In this document: positions 1-10,087 of the stretch, piece after piece
Layout of the letters: every line of letters begins with the position of its first letter
How positions within the stretch are numbered: position 1 is the stretch's first letter
NCBI GenBank assembly: GCA_964036045.1
Contig: OZ038390.1
Location: 3,854,017 to 3,918,016, forward strand
DNA from: Eutreptiella sp. 'Long Island Sound 2002'
Taxonomy: Eukaryota > Euglenozoa > Euglenophyceae > Eutreptiales > Eutreptiaceae
Reading direction: 5' to 3'
DNA: 64,000 bases
Notes under the pieces: model-generated
Seen by the model: only the letters and a program-made list of their open reading frames with translations
The model's database searches: none
What the model was told of the DNA's origin: nothing
Translations under genes and position numbers: made by a program

Positions 1-240
1 CACAAACGGGTCAAATGAGTCCATTTTGAGCCCATTTTGGGGCATTTTGGCCCCTCAAAAGTCCAAAAAGCCTTGAAAGTGGGCCTCGTGGTGATGGGGT
101 TCACTTGCAACCTGATTTCACTTCGTCAAGAGCCATCAATGTGTGAATCATTCTTGATGTCCCTCACCAGTCATATCTAATGTTCCCTCCCCCACCAGCT
201 CGGTCCCAATATTCACTCTTGATTAAGGGTAGGGTTAGGG
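1..240. repeat. Direct repeat copy 1, cut by window start
   Basis: Bases 1-240 match 1,243-1,480 almost base for base, an offset of 1,242. Shared landmarks are the start ACGGGT, the block around GGGCCTCGTGGTGATGGGG, and CCACCAGCTCGGTCCC near the end. Each copy is followed by TAGGG-type telomere-like sequence. The left end is outside the window, so the full length is unknown. The pair could be units of a subtelomeric-type tandem repeat or the ends of a mobile element. No coding sequence is seen in it. Confidence 0.8.
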
Positions 241-302
241 TTGGCCCTAGGGTTAGGGTTAGGGTTAGGGGTTAGGTAGGGGTTAGGAGTTAGGGTTAGG
301 GT
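224..302 (+). repeat. Interstitial telomere-like TTAGGG tract
   Basis: Degenerate tandem copies of TTAGGG, with GTTAGGGG and TAGGGTTGG variants, fill about 78 bases. TTAGGG is a telomeric repeat of many eukaryotes. Here it is internal and impure, so it looks like an old or relocated telomere-type repeat, not a chromosome end. Confidence 0.75.
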
Positions 303-366
303 CACCGAGCTGGTGGAAGTCTTGGTTTTATAACCCTTTTTAGTGTCTAGGATGGACCTACCAGGT

Positions 367-432
367 TTAGCAGCAGCAGCAGCAGCAGCAAGCAGCAGCA
401 AGCAGCAGCAAGCAGCAAGCAAGCAGCAGCAC
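367..432 (+). repeat. CAG/CAAG microsatellite
   Basis: A run of CAG triplets is interrupted by extra A bases giving CAAG units. Poly-Ala or poly-Gln frames across it are by-products of the repeat and are not supported as genes. Confidence 0.85.
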
Positions 433-1242
433 GCGCGAAATGGGGGAAAATCAGAACTCCGTCGTGGTGCTTCAGATTTGAATGAAATTTTGGTGGATGA
501 TACCTATGGGTGTGAAGTACAATCACACAAAGTTTGAGCAAGAAACTCAACGGTGGCGGCCGGGAACGGGTGTCGCAAGTGGCGGACCTCGTTGTCAAAA
601 AACTGCAGTTTAGGGCCGAAAACAGCCATTTTTGGGCCAAAAAAGCCCTAGAGCACATTCAAAACGGCCAAACGAAGGGAAACGGTGGTGCACTCCACGT
701 GCGGCTTGACTTCCCCGTGTCACCGAGCTCTTTGTGGCCCTCTGACTCCATAATATGTCCCGGAAATGGCCCAAAAAGGCCCCCACAAGCTCCAAATGCC
801 GAGGGCCACAAACCAAGAATAGGCCATATCTTTGGCTACATGGCTCAAAATGCGATTCCGAGGGCACCTACTCCACCCACAACCCCCCACTTTTTGTGGT
901 TTCCACCCCTCAGAATTGCCTAAACGGACGCCTAGACCCCAACACCTAGGCCCACTAGGCTGCAGCAAGCTGCAAGCTCAAGCCCAAACAGGTGGGTGCC
1001 CAAATGGGTCAACGGGGTCCAGTAGGGGCAAAAAGATGGCTTTTCTCAAAAATGATCCTAGACCATGTGCGACGCTAATACAAGTGTTTTTGGACTGTTT
1101 CGAGCTTGTGGTGGCCCATTTTGGTCCTCCGAAAATCAGAAAATGCCTTGAAAATGGGCTGTTTTGGGACCAAAAATGGGTCAAAAATGGGTCAAAAATG
1201 CATTCTTCCAAAAATCATCCTAGACCTAGACCATTTGGGGTG
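433..1242. other. Spacer between direct repeats, no gene seen
   Basis: I see no convincing exon. About 845-960 reappears in inverted, diverged form at about 27,320-27,440 (shared CCACAAAAAGTG and GGGTGGAATGGGTGG-type words), so this spacer is itself a dispersed repeat. Short GGGTCAAAAATG repeats lie at 1,175-1,200. Confidence 0.5.
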
Positions 1243-1480
1243 CACCAACGGGTGAAATGAGCCCATTTTGAGCCCATTTTGGGGCATTTTCGCCCCTCAG
1301 AAGTCCAAAAAGCCTTGAAGTGGGCCTCGTGGTGATGGGGTTCACTTGCAAGCTGATTTCACTTTGTCAAGAGCCATCAATGTGTGAATCATTCTTGATG
1401 TCCCTCACCAGTCATAGCTGATGTTCCCTCCCCCCCACCAGCTCGGTCCCAATATTCAGTCTTGATTAGGGCTAGGGTTG
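1243..1480. repeat. Direct repeat copy 2
   Basis: Second copy of the repeat at 1-240. It differs by scattered substitutions and one or two bases in the C run before the CCAGCTCGG landmark. A shorter, more degenerate TAGGG-like tail follows it. Confidence 0.8.
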
Positions 1481-1649
1481 CTGTTAGGGCTTGCAGCCCT
1501 AGGTCAAAAATTTTTCTTGTTGTTTCAACACAAATATGAATTATCTACAAAATTTTGAGTATTTTGAGTATAAACACATAGTATGAAAAAAAAATTGGCG
1601 CCTTCGGCGCCGGACAGTTTTCTCTAGGGACACTTGTTGAGGGCCGACG

Positions 1650-1735
1650 CGGCACCACTATCTTTCAAAACCCGGGGGGGGGGGGGGGGCTGGGGGGGGT
1701 CGCATACAAGGACCCGGCCCGGCTGCCCCCCCGGG
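1650..1735 (+). repeat. CTATCTTTCAAAAC-poly(G) block, copy 1
   Basis: The word CTATCTTTCAAAAC is followed at once by a long G run, a second G run, GTCGCA and a CCCGGCCCGGC block. The same order occurs at 8,028-8,100. Confidence 0.65.
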
Positions 1736-1739
1736 GTGC

Positions 1740-2090
1740 CAGCAGAGAAGGGGGGCTGTAGGGACTGAGGGGGGCTGCAGGGAGGGTGCAGGGGGTGTAG
1801 GGACGATGCAGCGGGGCTGTAGGGGGGGCTGTACGGGAAGGGGGGCGCAGAAGAGGGCTGTAGGGGGGACTGTGGGAGCGGCTGCAGGGCGGAGGTACAG
1901 GGCCTGCAGGGGGGGCTGTAGGGGGCAGGGGGGGGGGGGGCAGAAGAGGGCTGTACGGGGGACTGTGGGAGGGGCTGCAGGGCGGAGGTACAGGGGCTGC
2001 AGGGGGGGCTGTAGGGGGGCTGTAGAGGAGGTTCCAAGGGGTCTCCAGAGGTCTCCAGGGGTCTGCAGGGGGGCTGCGGGGGGTTGTATG
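1740..2090 (+). repeat. G-rich minisatellite (GGGGGCTGTAGG type)
   Basis: Degenerate units around GGGGGGCTGYAGGG recur across some 350 bases, mixed with GGAGGTACAGG. A longer internal repeat is visible, since the stretch near 1,850-1,915 resembles 1,945-2,010. Pro-rich or Gly-rich frames here are repeat artefacts. Confidence 0.7.
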
Positions 2091-2513
2091 GTCGTGGGCA
2101 TATACAATGACATCACATTACAATTGTGCTCGCAATGAATCCAAACTGCCTTCGCCCACCGGCTGGGGCCCCATCCTGCATGGCAGTGCGTTTGGGTATT
2201 GTGTTGCAGCTGAACTGCTGCAGTGATGCTCCATTGGGGTGGCGTGACGGAACCCAGCGACTTTTGTGGTGCAATCCCAAAGGGTAGCCCAAGCCCCTGG
2301 CGCCCCCCAAACAGCATCCTCATTCAGCCCTTATGGCACCCCCTGGCTACCACCAATAAATTCATCCGCATCGGGGGAAACTTATGTGACCGAGAACATG
2401 GCATAATGTCAGGGTACAGGCCATGAAGGCACATGAGCACATGGAGCTGTGCCAAAGGCCTGGGGCCACACATGACATGCAGCACCTCCGTTTGCCAACG
2501 AGGGCCTGGCAGC
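2091..2513. other. No gene seen
   Basis: No exon is recognised. From about 2,400 (ATGTCAGGGTACAGGCC) to 2,600 the sequence is shared with 5,430-5,660, so the right part belongs to a dispersed repeat. Confidence 0.4.
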
Positions 2514-3980
2514 CGCACGCCATAGCGACCACGACAACACAAAAAGAAAGAGCAGCAACCCAAGGGTCGGTTGCAGGACACGCTTCATCGGTTTGACGAC
2601 TCGTGTCTATTGCGTGACGAGGGGGTCTCGTGAACGTCGCCTGCACAGCGCCCCGTCGTTTCACTACGCCCCCCCCCCCCTGCGTCGCCATGACGAATGT
2701 GCCCGAACTTCGGAGTCACAGTGTCGCTGCGCTGAGGCAAAGCCCTTCTTGAGACATGCAAGGGCACCCCCACAGTAGGCGAGCCCAACCATCACAGCGC
2801 CTGCGCTCCGGATTGTGACGATACCATTGGGATGGCTGATGAACGATTCTTCTGAATCACCCCCGGCCCCACCCCACGCACACACCCTCACTGGGCACTG
2901 GCACAGTGGTACGCCTGAGGTCTGTGGGGCCCGCGCACTCTCAAATGGGACAAGGCTGCACTGCCCCCCTCCGAAAGGGGAAGGGGGTGTGAAGAAGCGG
3001 ATGGCGGAGTTTGGGGCAGGGCTGGGGCCACAGGGGCTGTGCCATTCAACCGCCTCCGTGCCCGTGGGGATGGGACAGCACCTGATATTGCCTGCACCAC
3101 CGACAGCGCAGGTGACACTACCCACGACTCTCCGTCCCATTCCTTCCACGTCTTTGCCAGAGTCGGCAGTGGCAACTCCGTTTCTGCACAACATGCCCAG
3201 CTCGCATTAATGTTTGCGGCCTTGGAGGCCGAAAAAATATTATTATTACTATTATTACTGACCTTCCAAGAGCCGTTTTGTTTCACATAGCGCAGGTACT
3301 TGTCCGGGTCGGACCTCTTTTGGTACAGAACATGATCATTGTACAACTCCACAGTCCACAGGCACATACACGCCGTTGATCACTGACGCAGCCGGCCCCT
3401 TGGCGCCTGAAAGAGGGAGGGGCAGGGGCAGGGCAGCGAGACACCGCATCGCACTCCGTGCGTGTGTGCCATTGATCAGGGGGGGTCTCTCCGCCCGGCG
3501 TTCGGGGCTCCGTCCCGCACGGCCTCCCGCTGCCTTTGGGGCGTGCGTTTCACTTCAACGGCTGCAGTGCCCCTCCGTTTGGGCGGCGTGACGTGACCCC
3601 GGGCCTGTGGTGGTGCTCAGCCCCTGGAAGCGCTGCGATTCGGGAATGCCCTGCTGTCGCTTGGGGGCCGGGCAGGCACTCTGGCGGTCACGTCATATGG
3701 ACCCGATCCGTCCAGTGGCAGCCCCCGTGACCTGACGTGTATCAGTACTTGGGAGGGTGCTCGGGGGGGGGGGGGGGTCTCGGCAGGTTTCCCGTATCGG
3801 TACCGGTCCAGCCTTCCATCGAGAGGGCGGCAGTGCCCTCCCCCCCCCCCACCCACCCACCGCCAGCAACGCGTCGCAGCGTTCAATGAGGTGTGCTGGT
3901 GGTAGGGCCCTACAGAAACGCAAAGCCCAAAAAAGCCTTCGTCATGTCTGGACTCTGCTGCATCGATGACTCCCTCCGCC
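2514..3980. repeat. Segmental duplication, copy A (partner 8,633-10,087)
   Basis: About 1.46 kb is nearly identical to 8,633-10,087. It starts within CCGCAYGCCATAGCGACC and ends at GACTCCCTCCGCCTC. Copy A differs by small indels. It carries an ATT/ACT trinucleotide expansion at about 3,233-3,262 that copy B lacks, and a 4-base insertion inside the embedded coding domain. The copies lie 6.1 kb apart in the same orientation. Confidence 0.9.
3092..3385 (-). pseudogene. Frameshifted copy of small aromatic-rich domain
   Basis: This is the copy A version of the exon at 9,222-9,514. The minus-strand reading gives the I-N-G-V-Y start, the Y-Q-K-R-S-D-P-D core, an L-R-Y-V-K segment and the W-V-V-S-P-A-L end. 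Between the VPVD and LYND segments a 4-base insertion (near 3,355) throws the frame, and the middle is stretched by the Asn-coding trinucleotide expansion. This copy is probably dead. I know this type of repeat domain (aromatic core with Y.KR.DPD..L.YV...W) only as a recurrent unnamed domain in protist proteins. Its function is unknown. Confidence 0.55.
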
Positions 3981-4629
3981 TCAGGCCCATTGATGTGAGC
4001 AATGCCCCGCGCACTGCCTGGAGATCGGACGTCAATATCCTGACCACAAAACAACGGCGCATTGCGTTGCAAGTGTGACCAAACTCGACCCGTGACCAAA
4101 TGGTATGTGACAAAGATCGGCCACATGGTGACGGATGCGGGCCACATGTTCTGGGAACTGCCAAAAGATGGCGCCGGATACACAATGCTGAGCACACGGC
4201 ACCGCACATGCCGTGCAATGCACACGGTACGCAGTGGAATGCCTTGCGATGTGTAGACCATTGTTCACATGTATGCACCCCCCTCCCCGGCCGCATGATC
4301 ACGTGTATGTGACACGCCCCCCTGTAAGGCATGTTGACCCTAAGTCCATGGAATCCACTGACTGCTTACCCCTCTCGGGTACACAGCACGTACGAGGCGC
4401 ACAGCTCGCAGGCCACATCTCTCTGCGACATCTGTTATACGCCAACGCGGAGCAAATTCGCACTTTTTCGGGGGTTTCTCAAGTTTTGGTCCCATGCACC
4501 AAAAATACGTTCCCCAAGGGGGGGGGGTAGGTGGTCACATGTTTGAGCACAGAGCTGCAAATGGGATGATGCACAGGATGGAGCAATGCTCAATGGACCA
4601 GCGAATAGACTGAATCCAAGTCATCCAAG
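3981..4629. other. No gene; dispersed repeat fragments
   Basis: About 4,030-4,345 is shared with 8,240-8,400 (CAATATCCTGACCACAAAAC and the following CACGGTACGCAGTGGAAT), including a similar C-rich stretch ahead of GTATGTTGACC. No exon is seen. Confidence 0.5.
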
Positions 4630-4915
4630 TCAACGGCAAATGCACCTCGCCAGAAATTCGGGCTGGGAAACCTTGTGGGGGTGCTCTTTGTGATCCCAAA
4701 AATGGGCTGCAAAAGCAGTGGCCTCAGCAGTGGATAAAATCTGGTGTTCCTTGTGGGGGCATGCAGGTTGCTGTGAACCGGTTGTACGAGGCTTTTTGGC
4801 CTGCCTGCCAGGCTCCTGGGTCACCTTCACCCAATCTGCGTCCCCAGAGCGTGCTCTTTTGCGCACCAAAAGTTTCTGTGGCGCATCGGGTGAAGCAACA
4901 GCGTGAATTTGTATG
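4630..4915 (-). CDS. Possible hypothetical exon
   Basis: The minus-strand frame ending at 4,630 stays open for more than 100 codons. Over its last 90 or so it has mixed, protein-like composition (R/K-rich middle with RKRAR and KKPR motifs, then an A-F-A-A-H-F-W-D-H segment) unlike the Pro/Gly-rich noise frames around it. A possible acceptor (CACAG) lies near 4,890. I recognise no family, and there is no confirming neighbour. Confidence 0.2.
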
Positions 4916-5751
4916 CGGACATGGTAGCTGCCTGTTGACAAAAAGAGGCAGCAAGCAACACAGGCACTGTCCAAAACGGACGAAAACCTCAAACATATCG
5001 TCAGCACAGCATGCAGACCCAGGGTGTTCCAAATAGCCCTTTTTAATGGCTTTCCCACTACACCACACATAACCCCCCCCTGTGGGACACTCAGGGGGCA
5101 CAAATGAGGCAACAACGGCACCAACCCCTGAAAAAGCTCCGTGTTGGCGTAAAATCCGACGACCCCAAGAGATATGTAGTGCCGCTCAGCCGCTCAACCG
5201 CCACCATTTTGGAGGTCCCCCTCCGCAAAACCCTGTGGCACATCTTCTGGAGATTGACATCAGGAGCTCAAACACATCCTTCCAATGGGATGTAAGGGGC
5301 ACCGCTCATTTCCTGAACAGCACGACCAGCCTCACGGCCCAACTCACACAGCGGCAGCAGGGGTCCTGTGCATCCCTCAGGAACACCTGCCGACCCCCCA
5401 CCCCCCCAGCGGTGCATGCATGTAGCATCATGTCAGGGTACAGGCCGTGGAGGAGGGACAGGCCGTGCCACAGGCCTGGGGCCACACACACACACACACA
5501 CACACATGACATGCAGCACCTCCGCTTGCCAACGAGGGCCTGGCGGCCGCACGCCATGGCGGCCACGACAACGCACAAAGGAAGAGCCACAGAACAAAGA
5601 CGCAAATGGGTCGCTTGCAGGACACGCTTCATCGACGTGACGACTGGTGTCTGGTGCCCGTGGGGGGGCGGACTACAACCGGTCCTGATGCGAGACCTCC
5701 CCCAGCTATCTGTCAAAACTTGCGGGGGGGGGGGGGGGGGTCGGCGGGAGG
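4916..5751. other. No gene; mosaic of repeat fragments
   Basis: Three pieces are recognisable. About 5,165-5,300 matches 8,445-8,570 (AACCCTGTGGCACATCTTCTGG). About 5,430-5,660 matches 2,400-2,605. A (CA)n run sits at 5,486-5,508. A G run closes the region near 5,725-5,740. Confidence 0.5.
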
Positions 5752-6190
5752 GTGGGGCTTCAATTGGTCAGGTGTGGACCCGCCATTCAGCTCCAGCCGC
5801 GCCTGCCTCACGGCCTTCATTGCCAACTCGGTTCCAAGATTGTTCGTGTCACGCGGACAGTGTTTTGCAGTCCTTTCCTTCCCTCCTCCCTGAATGGGGC
5901 AAGAGTCGGGCTGCATCTACTGGGTTCAGGGCATTGTCGCCTTCGGACTGAGTTCGGGGCGTAGCGTGTATTGTGTCCCACTTTGGCGCCCTATTGTCAC
6001 TGGTATGCTTGCGTGTGCTGGCCCCTCTCGGCCACATACCTGCAGTTCGGGTGTGCTAGGTCATGGGGGGTGGGGCGGTCAGAGGTCACCCGTGTGGGCC
6101 ACTGCCACCGGCCCTGGGATATTTAGGTCCTTAGGATTTAAAAACCCCAGTGGGTACTGGCTTTTGCGGAGGTCAACATACAGCCATAGA
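5752..6190 (+). repeat. Dispersed repeat CAATTGGTCAGGTGTGG, copy 1
   Basis: Aligns along its length with 12,025-12,468: the start CAATTGGTCAGGTGTGGACC, the middle CCTTCGGACTGAG, and the end GGTCAACATACAGCCATA. A related shorter head recurs at 31,425-31,500. Both long copies begin next to a poly(G) or poly(C) tract. No coding capacity is supported. Confidence 0.8.
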
Positions 6191-6299
6191 GGGATGGGGG
6201 TGCGGGCAGCGCCTGGGCGCTTGCATGCGTGGTCTGTGTGTGTGCCGGTGTGTACGCCAAACGTGGCCTGGTGGAAAAATGGCCAGCCCAACGTTGATA

Positions 6300-6550
6300 G
6301 GGCCGCCTCCTCCGTCGCCTCCACGGCGGGCATCGAACCTACGCCCGCGTGACGAGACCCCCGTGCACTTCCAGTATGCTACGCTGCCGATGTGGTGGGA
6401 AACCCCACCAATACCACCAGCTGTTGGTATCTGGCAATCCCTGGGGGCACTCGCTTCACCCCCCGCCCCAGAGGCACGCTACACCAACATCAACACGCTC
6501 ATCGGGCGGCCTGCGCCGTCGCCTCCATGAGCCGCGGTGACGCAGCGCAC
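6300..6550 (-). repeat. tRNA-like / SINE-like fragment
   Basis: The minus strand contains GGTTCGATGCCC at about 6,328-6,340, an RNA polymerase III B-box-like word, and a second related block (CCGTGCACTT) is repeated at 6,360 and 6,565. No cloverleaf can be drawn, so this is at best a tRNA-derived repeat remnant. Confidence 0.3.
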
Positions 6551-6684
6551 TGCGGGGCCGGGCCCCCGTGCACTTTCAGGTATGCTCCTCCCTCAAACCC
6601 CAACAGCAAATAATCCTCCTAGATGGAACCCAAGTATTTATTGTCACAACACAAGAGCTACCCATTGCGAGCCGCCACAAGCCA

Positions 6685-6765
6685 CGCTCCGGGTATCGAA
6701 CCCCCACCGTCCGGCGTCTGGGCCACTGATGATACCGTTGTACTATACCGAAGATACCTGATACC
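6685..6765 (-). repeat. tRNA-like sequence (A and B boxes)
   Basis: Read on the minus strand there is a TAGTACAACGGTATC A-box-like segment and, about 35 bases on, GGGTTCGATACCC, a good B box. A 6-of-7 acceptor pairing (TCTTCGG with CCGGAGC) can be drawn, but the anticodon arm does not fold properly. I read it as a tRNA-derived element or pseudo-tRNA, not a working tRNA. Confidence 0.4.
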
Positions 6766-6822
6766 AGCCACTCAAAATACAGGGCATGCTCACGCATCAC
6801 CGAGGCGGTGGGTCGTTGTGCA

Positions 6823-7868
6823 TTAGGGAGTGAAACACATTGAGCACGCTGTGCTACAGGACATTGTTGAGTCGTTGTCTGCTGCCGACTCTGTATCAGA
6901 GTTGTCCGTCATCCAGCTGTCCGACAGTGCCCTTTCGGGGGGTGTCCCCCCCACCTCCATTTCCACCGGGTTCAATGACCTCAGCAGGTTGGTCCTGGCA
7001 CTGGGGGTGAGCGGCGACGGCGGTTCTGGCGTCTGGAACGTGCACCTGTTGGGTCCCATTATCCGGGGCGTGTGGTGTACTCCTGACATAGGCGTCGGCT
7101 GTGATTGCCGCGGCAGTTGTAACTGCTGTGGTGTGTACTTGATTTGGCTTTGTGGTTGTGGCGTGTCAATTCTGCGGCACTTGCGTATCATGGCTGGTGT
7201 GCACACTTCCACATCCCACAGTGGTGAGGCAATGACTTCCGGACTGAGAACTCCAACCGGCCGCTGTGGTGTGGCCTGCGGTGTTTGCGGTATCCGGCAG
7301 GGGGTGGGGGGGTTCTCCTCCTCCGGAGGGGGGGGCTCTTCCTCATCGCCCCAAACCGATACCTCCCCGTCCAACAGCTCCCGCTCCTCTTCCTCATCTT
7401 CTTGTCTGGGGTCACTGATATTCTCCCGAAAAGCAATGGTGATTTTCTCCTGCCCAGGTCTGCCAGTTGGTCCGCTTTTTCATTACCCCGGATTCCTATG
7501 TGTGATGGGATGTGCATCCACTTGATTTCTGTGCCATGGCGCTCTGTGAGTTCCAGGATCTGTGCCCACAGGTCCGCATGGGCCACGTCCCCTGTGGTAT
7601 TTCGCCAGTTATGCCGCCGCCACCTTTGTGCCAGCCCGAGCACTCCATCTACCACTAGCTGACAGTCAGGGCAAATCAGGGACTTGGTTCCTGGGATGTG
7701 CCCCTGCACCGCACTGAGCGCTGCTCGGATTTCCCCTCGGATGTTGGTTTGCAGCTCGTTCACGGGCAAAACTTCCGCCACATCTCTGTGGTCTCCGAAG
7801 CACACGCCGTAACCCCCCTGGGTGGGGGGGGGGGGGGGCTGCACGCAACCCACTACCACCACATGCAT
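6823..7868 (-). pseudogene. 5'-truncated non-LTR retroelement: RNase H and tail
   Basis: The minus strand encodes an RNase H domain of retrotransposon type. It has the acidic positions in N-I-R-G-E, I-C-P-D-C-Q and G-N-E-K-A-D, a W-M-H-I-P-S-H motif, and then a Pro/Glu-rich tail of about 180 residues ending at 6,823. A frameshift near 7,420 separates RNase H from the tail. Upstream the sequence ends in a poly(G) run (plus-strand 7,826-7,838), so the first catalytic Asp, the zinc-binding region and the reverse transcriptase are missing. Architecture and tail match the element at 13,011-15,446, so the two belong to one family. It is non-functional. Confidence 0.8.
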
Positions 7869-8110
7869 ACCTCAAGGGGGTGTGTGTGTCTGGGGCATGG
7901 GGGTATGGAGGTATGTATGGGATAATAGCCATAGTCTTTGCCAGGAAGAAAGTCTTAAGGGTTGTAAGGACGAAAGGCATAGTACCCCTCTCAACTGAGC
8001 ATGGGACAAAAAATGGCACCCACACCGCTATCTTTCAAAACGCGGGGGGTGGGGGGGGATGGGGGGTGTCGCAGGACCGGGCCCGGCCGCCCCCCCCCCC
8101 GGGGTCGGGT
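7869..8110 (+). repeat. Spacer and CTATCTTTCAAAAC-poly(G) block, copy 2
   Basis: No gene is seen. At 8,028 the word CTATCTTTCAAAAC leads into G runs, GTCGCA and a CCGGGCCCGGCC block, repeating the arrangement at 1,650-1,735. Confidence 0.55.
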
Positions 8111-8632
8111 GCGTGACGAGGGAGTCTCGTGAACGTCGCCTGCACAGCGCCCTGTCGTGTCAGTACGCCGGTCCCCCCTTATACGTCGCCGTGACAAAAG
8201 GCCCATTTATGTCACCAATGCCCGTGCCTGGGGATTGGACGTCAGTATCCTGACCACAAAACCACGGCGCATGCCGTGCAATGCACACGGTACGCAGTGG
8301 AATACCTTGCGTTCTGTAGACCATTGTTCACATGTATGCACCCCCCCCACCCACCCCCCAACCACGTGTATGTGCACACCCCCCTTCAAGGTATGTTGAC
8401 CCCCGTCCCAAAAAAATATGTGTATGGCCCCCCCGCCCAGGCCATATGTAGTACCGCTCAGGCATCAACCGCCAAGGTTTTAAAGGGTTCCCTCCACAAA
8501 ACCCTGTGGCACATCTTCTGGAGAATGACATCAGGAGGTCAAACGCATCCTTCCAATGGGATGTGAGGGGCACCGCTCACAAGGCACATGGTTTCCTGAA
8601 CAGCACGACCAGCATCACCAGCTCGACCAGCC
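8111..8632. repeat. Mosaic of dispersed repeat fragments
   Basis: 8,111-8,180 repeats the GTGACGAGGG...GTCGCCTGCACAGCGCCC block also found at 2,615-2,670 and 8,730-8,785. 8,240-8,400 matches 4,030-4,345. 8,445-8,570 matches 5,165-5,300. No exon is seen. Confidence 0.6.
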
Positions 8633-10087
8633 GCATGCCATAGCGACCACGACAACACAAAAAGAAAGAGCAGCAACCCAAGGGTCATTTGCAGGACACG
8701 CTTCATCGGTGTGACGACTCGTGTCTGGTGCGTGACGAGGGGGTCTCGTGAACGTCGCCTGCACAGCGCCCCGTCGTTTCACTACGCCCCCCCCCCCCTG
8801 CGTCGCCATGACGAATGTGCCCGAACTTCGGAGTCACAGTGTCGCTGCGCTGAGGCAAAGCCCTTCTTGAGACATGCAAGGGCACCCCCACAGTAGGCGA
8901 GCCCAACCACCACAGCGCCTGCGCTCCGGATTGTGACGATACCATTGGGATGGCTGATGAACGATTCTTCTGAATCACCCCCGGCCCCACCCCACGCACA
9001 CACCCTCACTGGGCACTGGCACAGTGGTACGCCTGAGGTCTGTGGGGCCCGCGCACTCTCAAATGGGACAAGGCTGCACTGCCCCCCTCCGAAAGGGGAA
9101 GGGGGTGTGAAGAAGCGGATGGCGGAGTTTGGGGCAGGGCTGGGGCCACAGGGGCTGTGCCATTCAACCGCCTCCGTGCCCGTGGGGATGGGACAGCACC
9201 TGATATTACAACGGCCGTGGCCTGTACCACCGACAGCGCAGGTGTCACTACCCACGACCCTGGTCCGTCTGTTTCCTTCCACGTCTTTGCCAGAGTCGGC
9301 AGTGGCAACTCCTTTTCTGCACAATGTGCCCAGCCCATAGCATTGTTTTCGGCCTTGGAGGCGTTATCACTGACCATCCAATAGTCCCTTTGTTTCACAT
9401 AGCGCAGGTACACGTCCGGGTCAGACCTCTTTTGGTACAGAACGTGATCATTGTACAACTCGTCCACAGGCACATACACGCCGTTGATCCATGACGCATT
9501 TCGCCCCTTGGCGCCTGAAAGAGGGAGGGGCAGGGGCAGGGCAGCGAGACACGGCATCGCACTCCGTGTGTGTGTGTGCCATTGATCAGGGGGGGTCTCT
9601 CCGCCCGGCGTTTGGGGCTCCGTCCCGCACGGCCTCCCGCTGCCTTTGGGGCGTGCGTTTCACTTCAACGGCTGCAGTGCCCCCCCGTTTGGGCGGCGCG
9701 ACGTGACCCCGGAACTGTGGTGGTGCTCAGCCCCTGGAAGCGCTGCGATTCGGGAATGCCCTGCTGTCGCTCGGGGGCCGGGCAGGCACTCTGGCGGTCA
9801 CGTCACATGGACCCGATCCGTCCAGTGGCAGCCCCCGTGACCTGACGTGTATCAGTACTTGGGAGGGTGCGCGGGGGGGGGGGGTCTCGGCAGGTTTCCC
9901 GTATCGGTACCGTTCCAGCCTTCCATCGAGAGGGCGGCAGTGCCCAGTGCCCCCCCCCCCCCACCCACCGCCAGCAACACGTCGCAGCGTTCAATGAGGT
10001 GTGCTGGTGGAAGGGCCCTACAGAAACGCAAGGCCCAAAAAGCTTTCGTCATGTCTGGACTCTGCTGCATCGATGACTCCCTCCGCC
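8633..10087. repeat. Segmental duplication, copy B (partner 2,514-3,980)
   Basis: Near-identical to 2,514-3,980. Unlike copy A it keeps an open frame through the embedded domain exon. It ends in a duplicated CCCTCCGCCT before joining GGCAGCCGCACGCCATGG, a word also present at the start of the repeat family. This suggests the copies joined through short shared sequences. Confidence 0.9.
9222..9514 (-). CDS. Exon with small aromatic-rich repeat domain
   Basis: An open minus-strand segment runs from a good acceptor (CTTTCAG at 9,515-9,521) to a possible donor after S-V-V-Q (about 9,222; GTACAG or a later GTGCTG). The product has G-R-N-A-S-W-I-N-G-V-Y, then Y-Q-K-R-S-D-P-D, L-R-Y-V-K-Q, Y-W-M-V-S-D, W-A-H-C-A and W-V-V-T-P-A-L. 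The length and spacing of aromatic residues suit a compact beta-rich module. Similar unnamed modules recur in protist genomes; the function is unknown. The exons that would flank it are not visible, so it may be an orphan inside a repeat. The start phase is 1 if the acceptor is right. Confidence 0.45.

Noticed and set aside
1-1480. Direct repeats as LTRs of a retrotransposon
   Set aside because: The 1-kb interior has no coding sequence, no primer-binding site or polypurine tract is evident, and the left end is cut off.
1658-2323. Long Pro-rich and Gly-rich frames on both strands
   Set aside because: They lie over the G-rich minisatellite and change with its units.
6685-6765. A functional tRNA gene
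   Set aside because: The anticodon arm cannot be folded with a standard seven-base loop.
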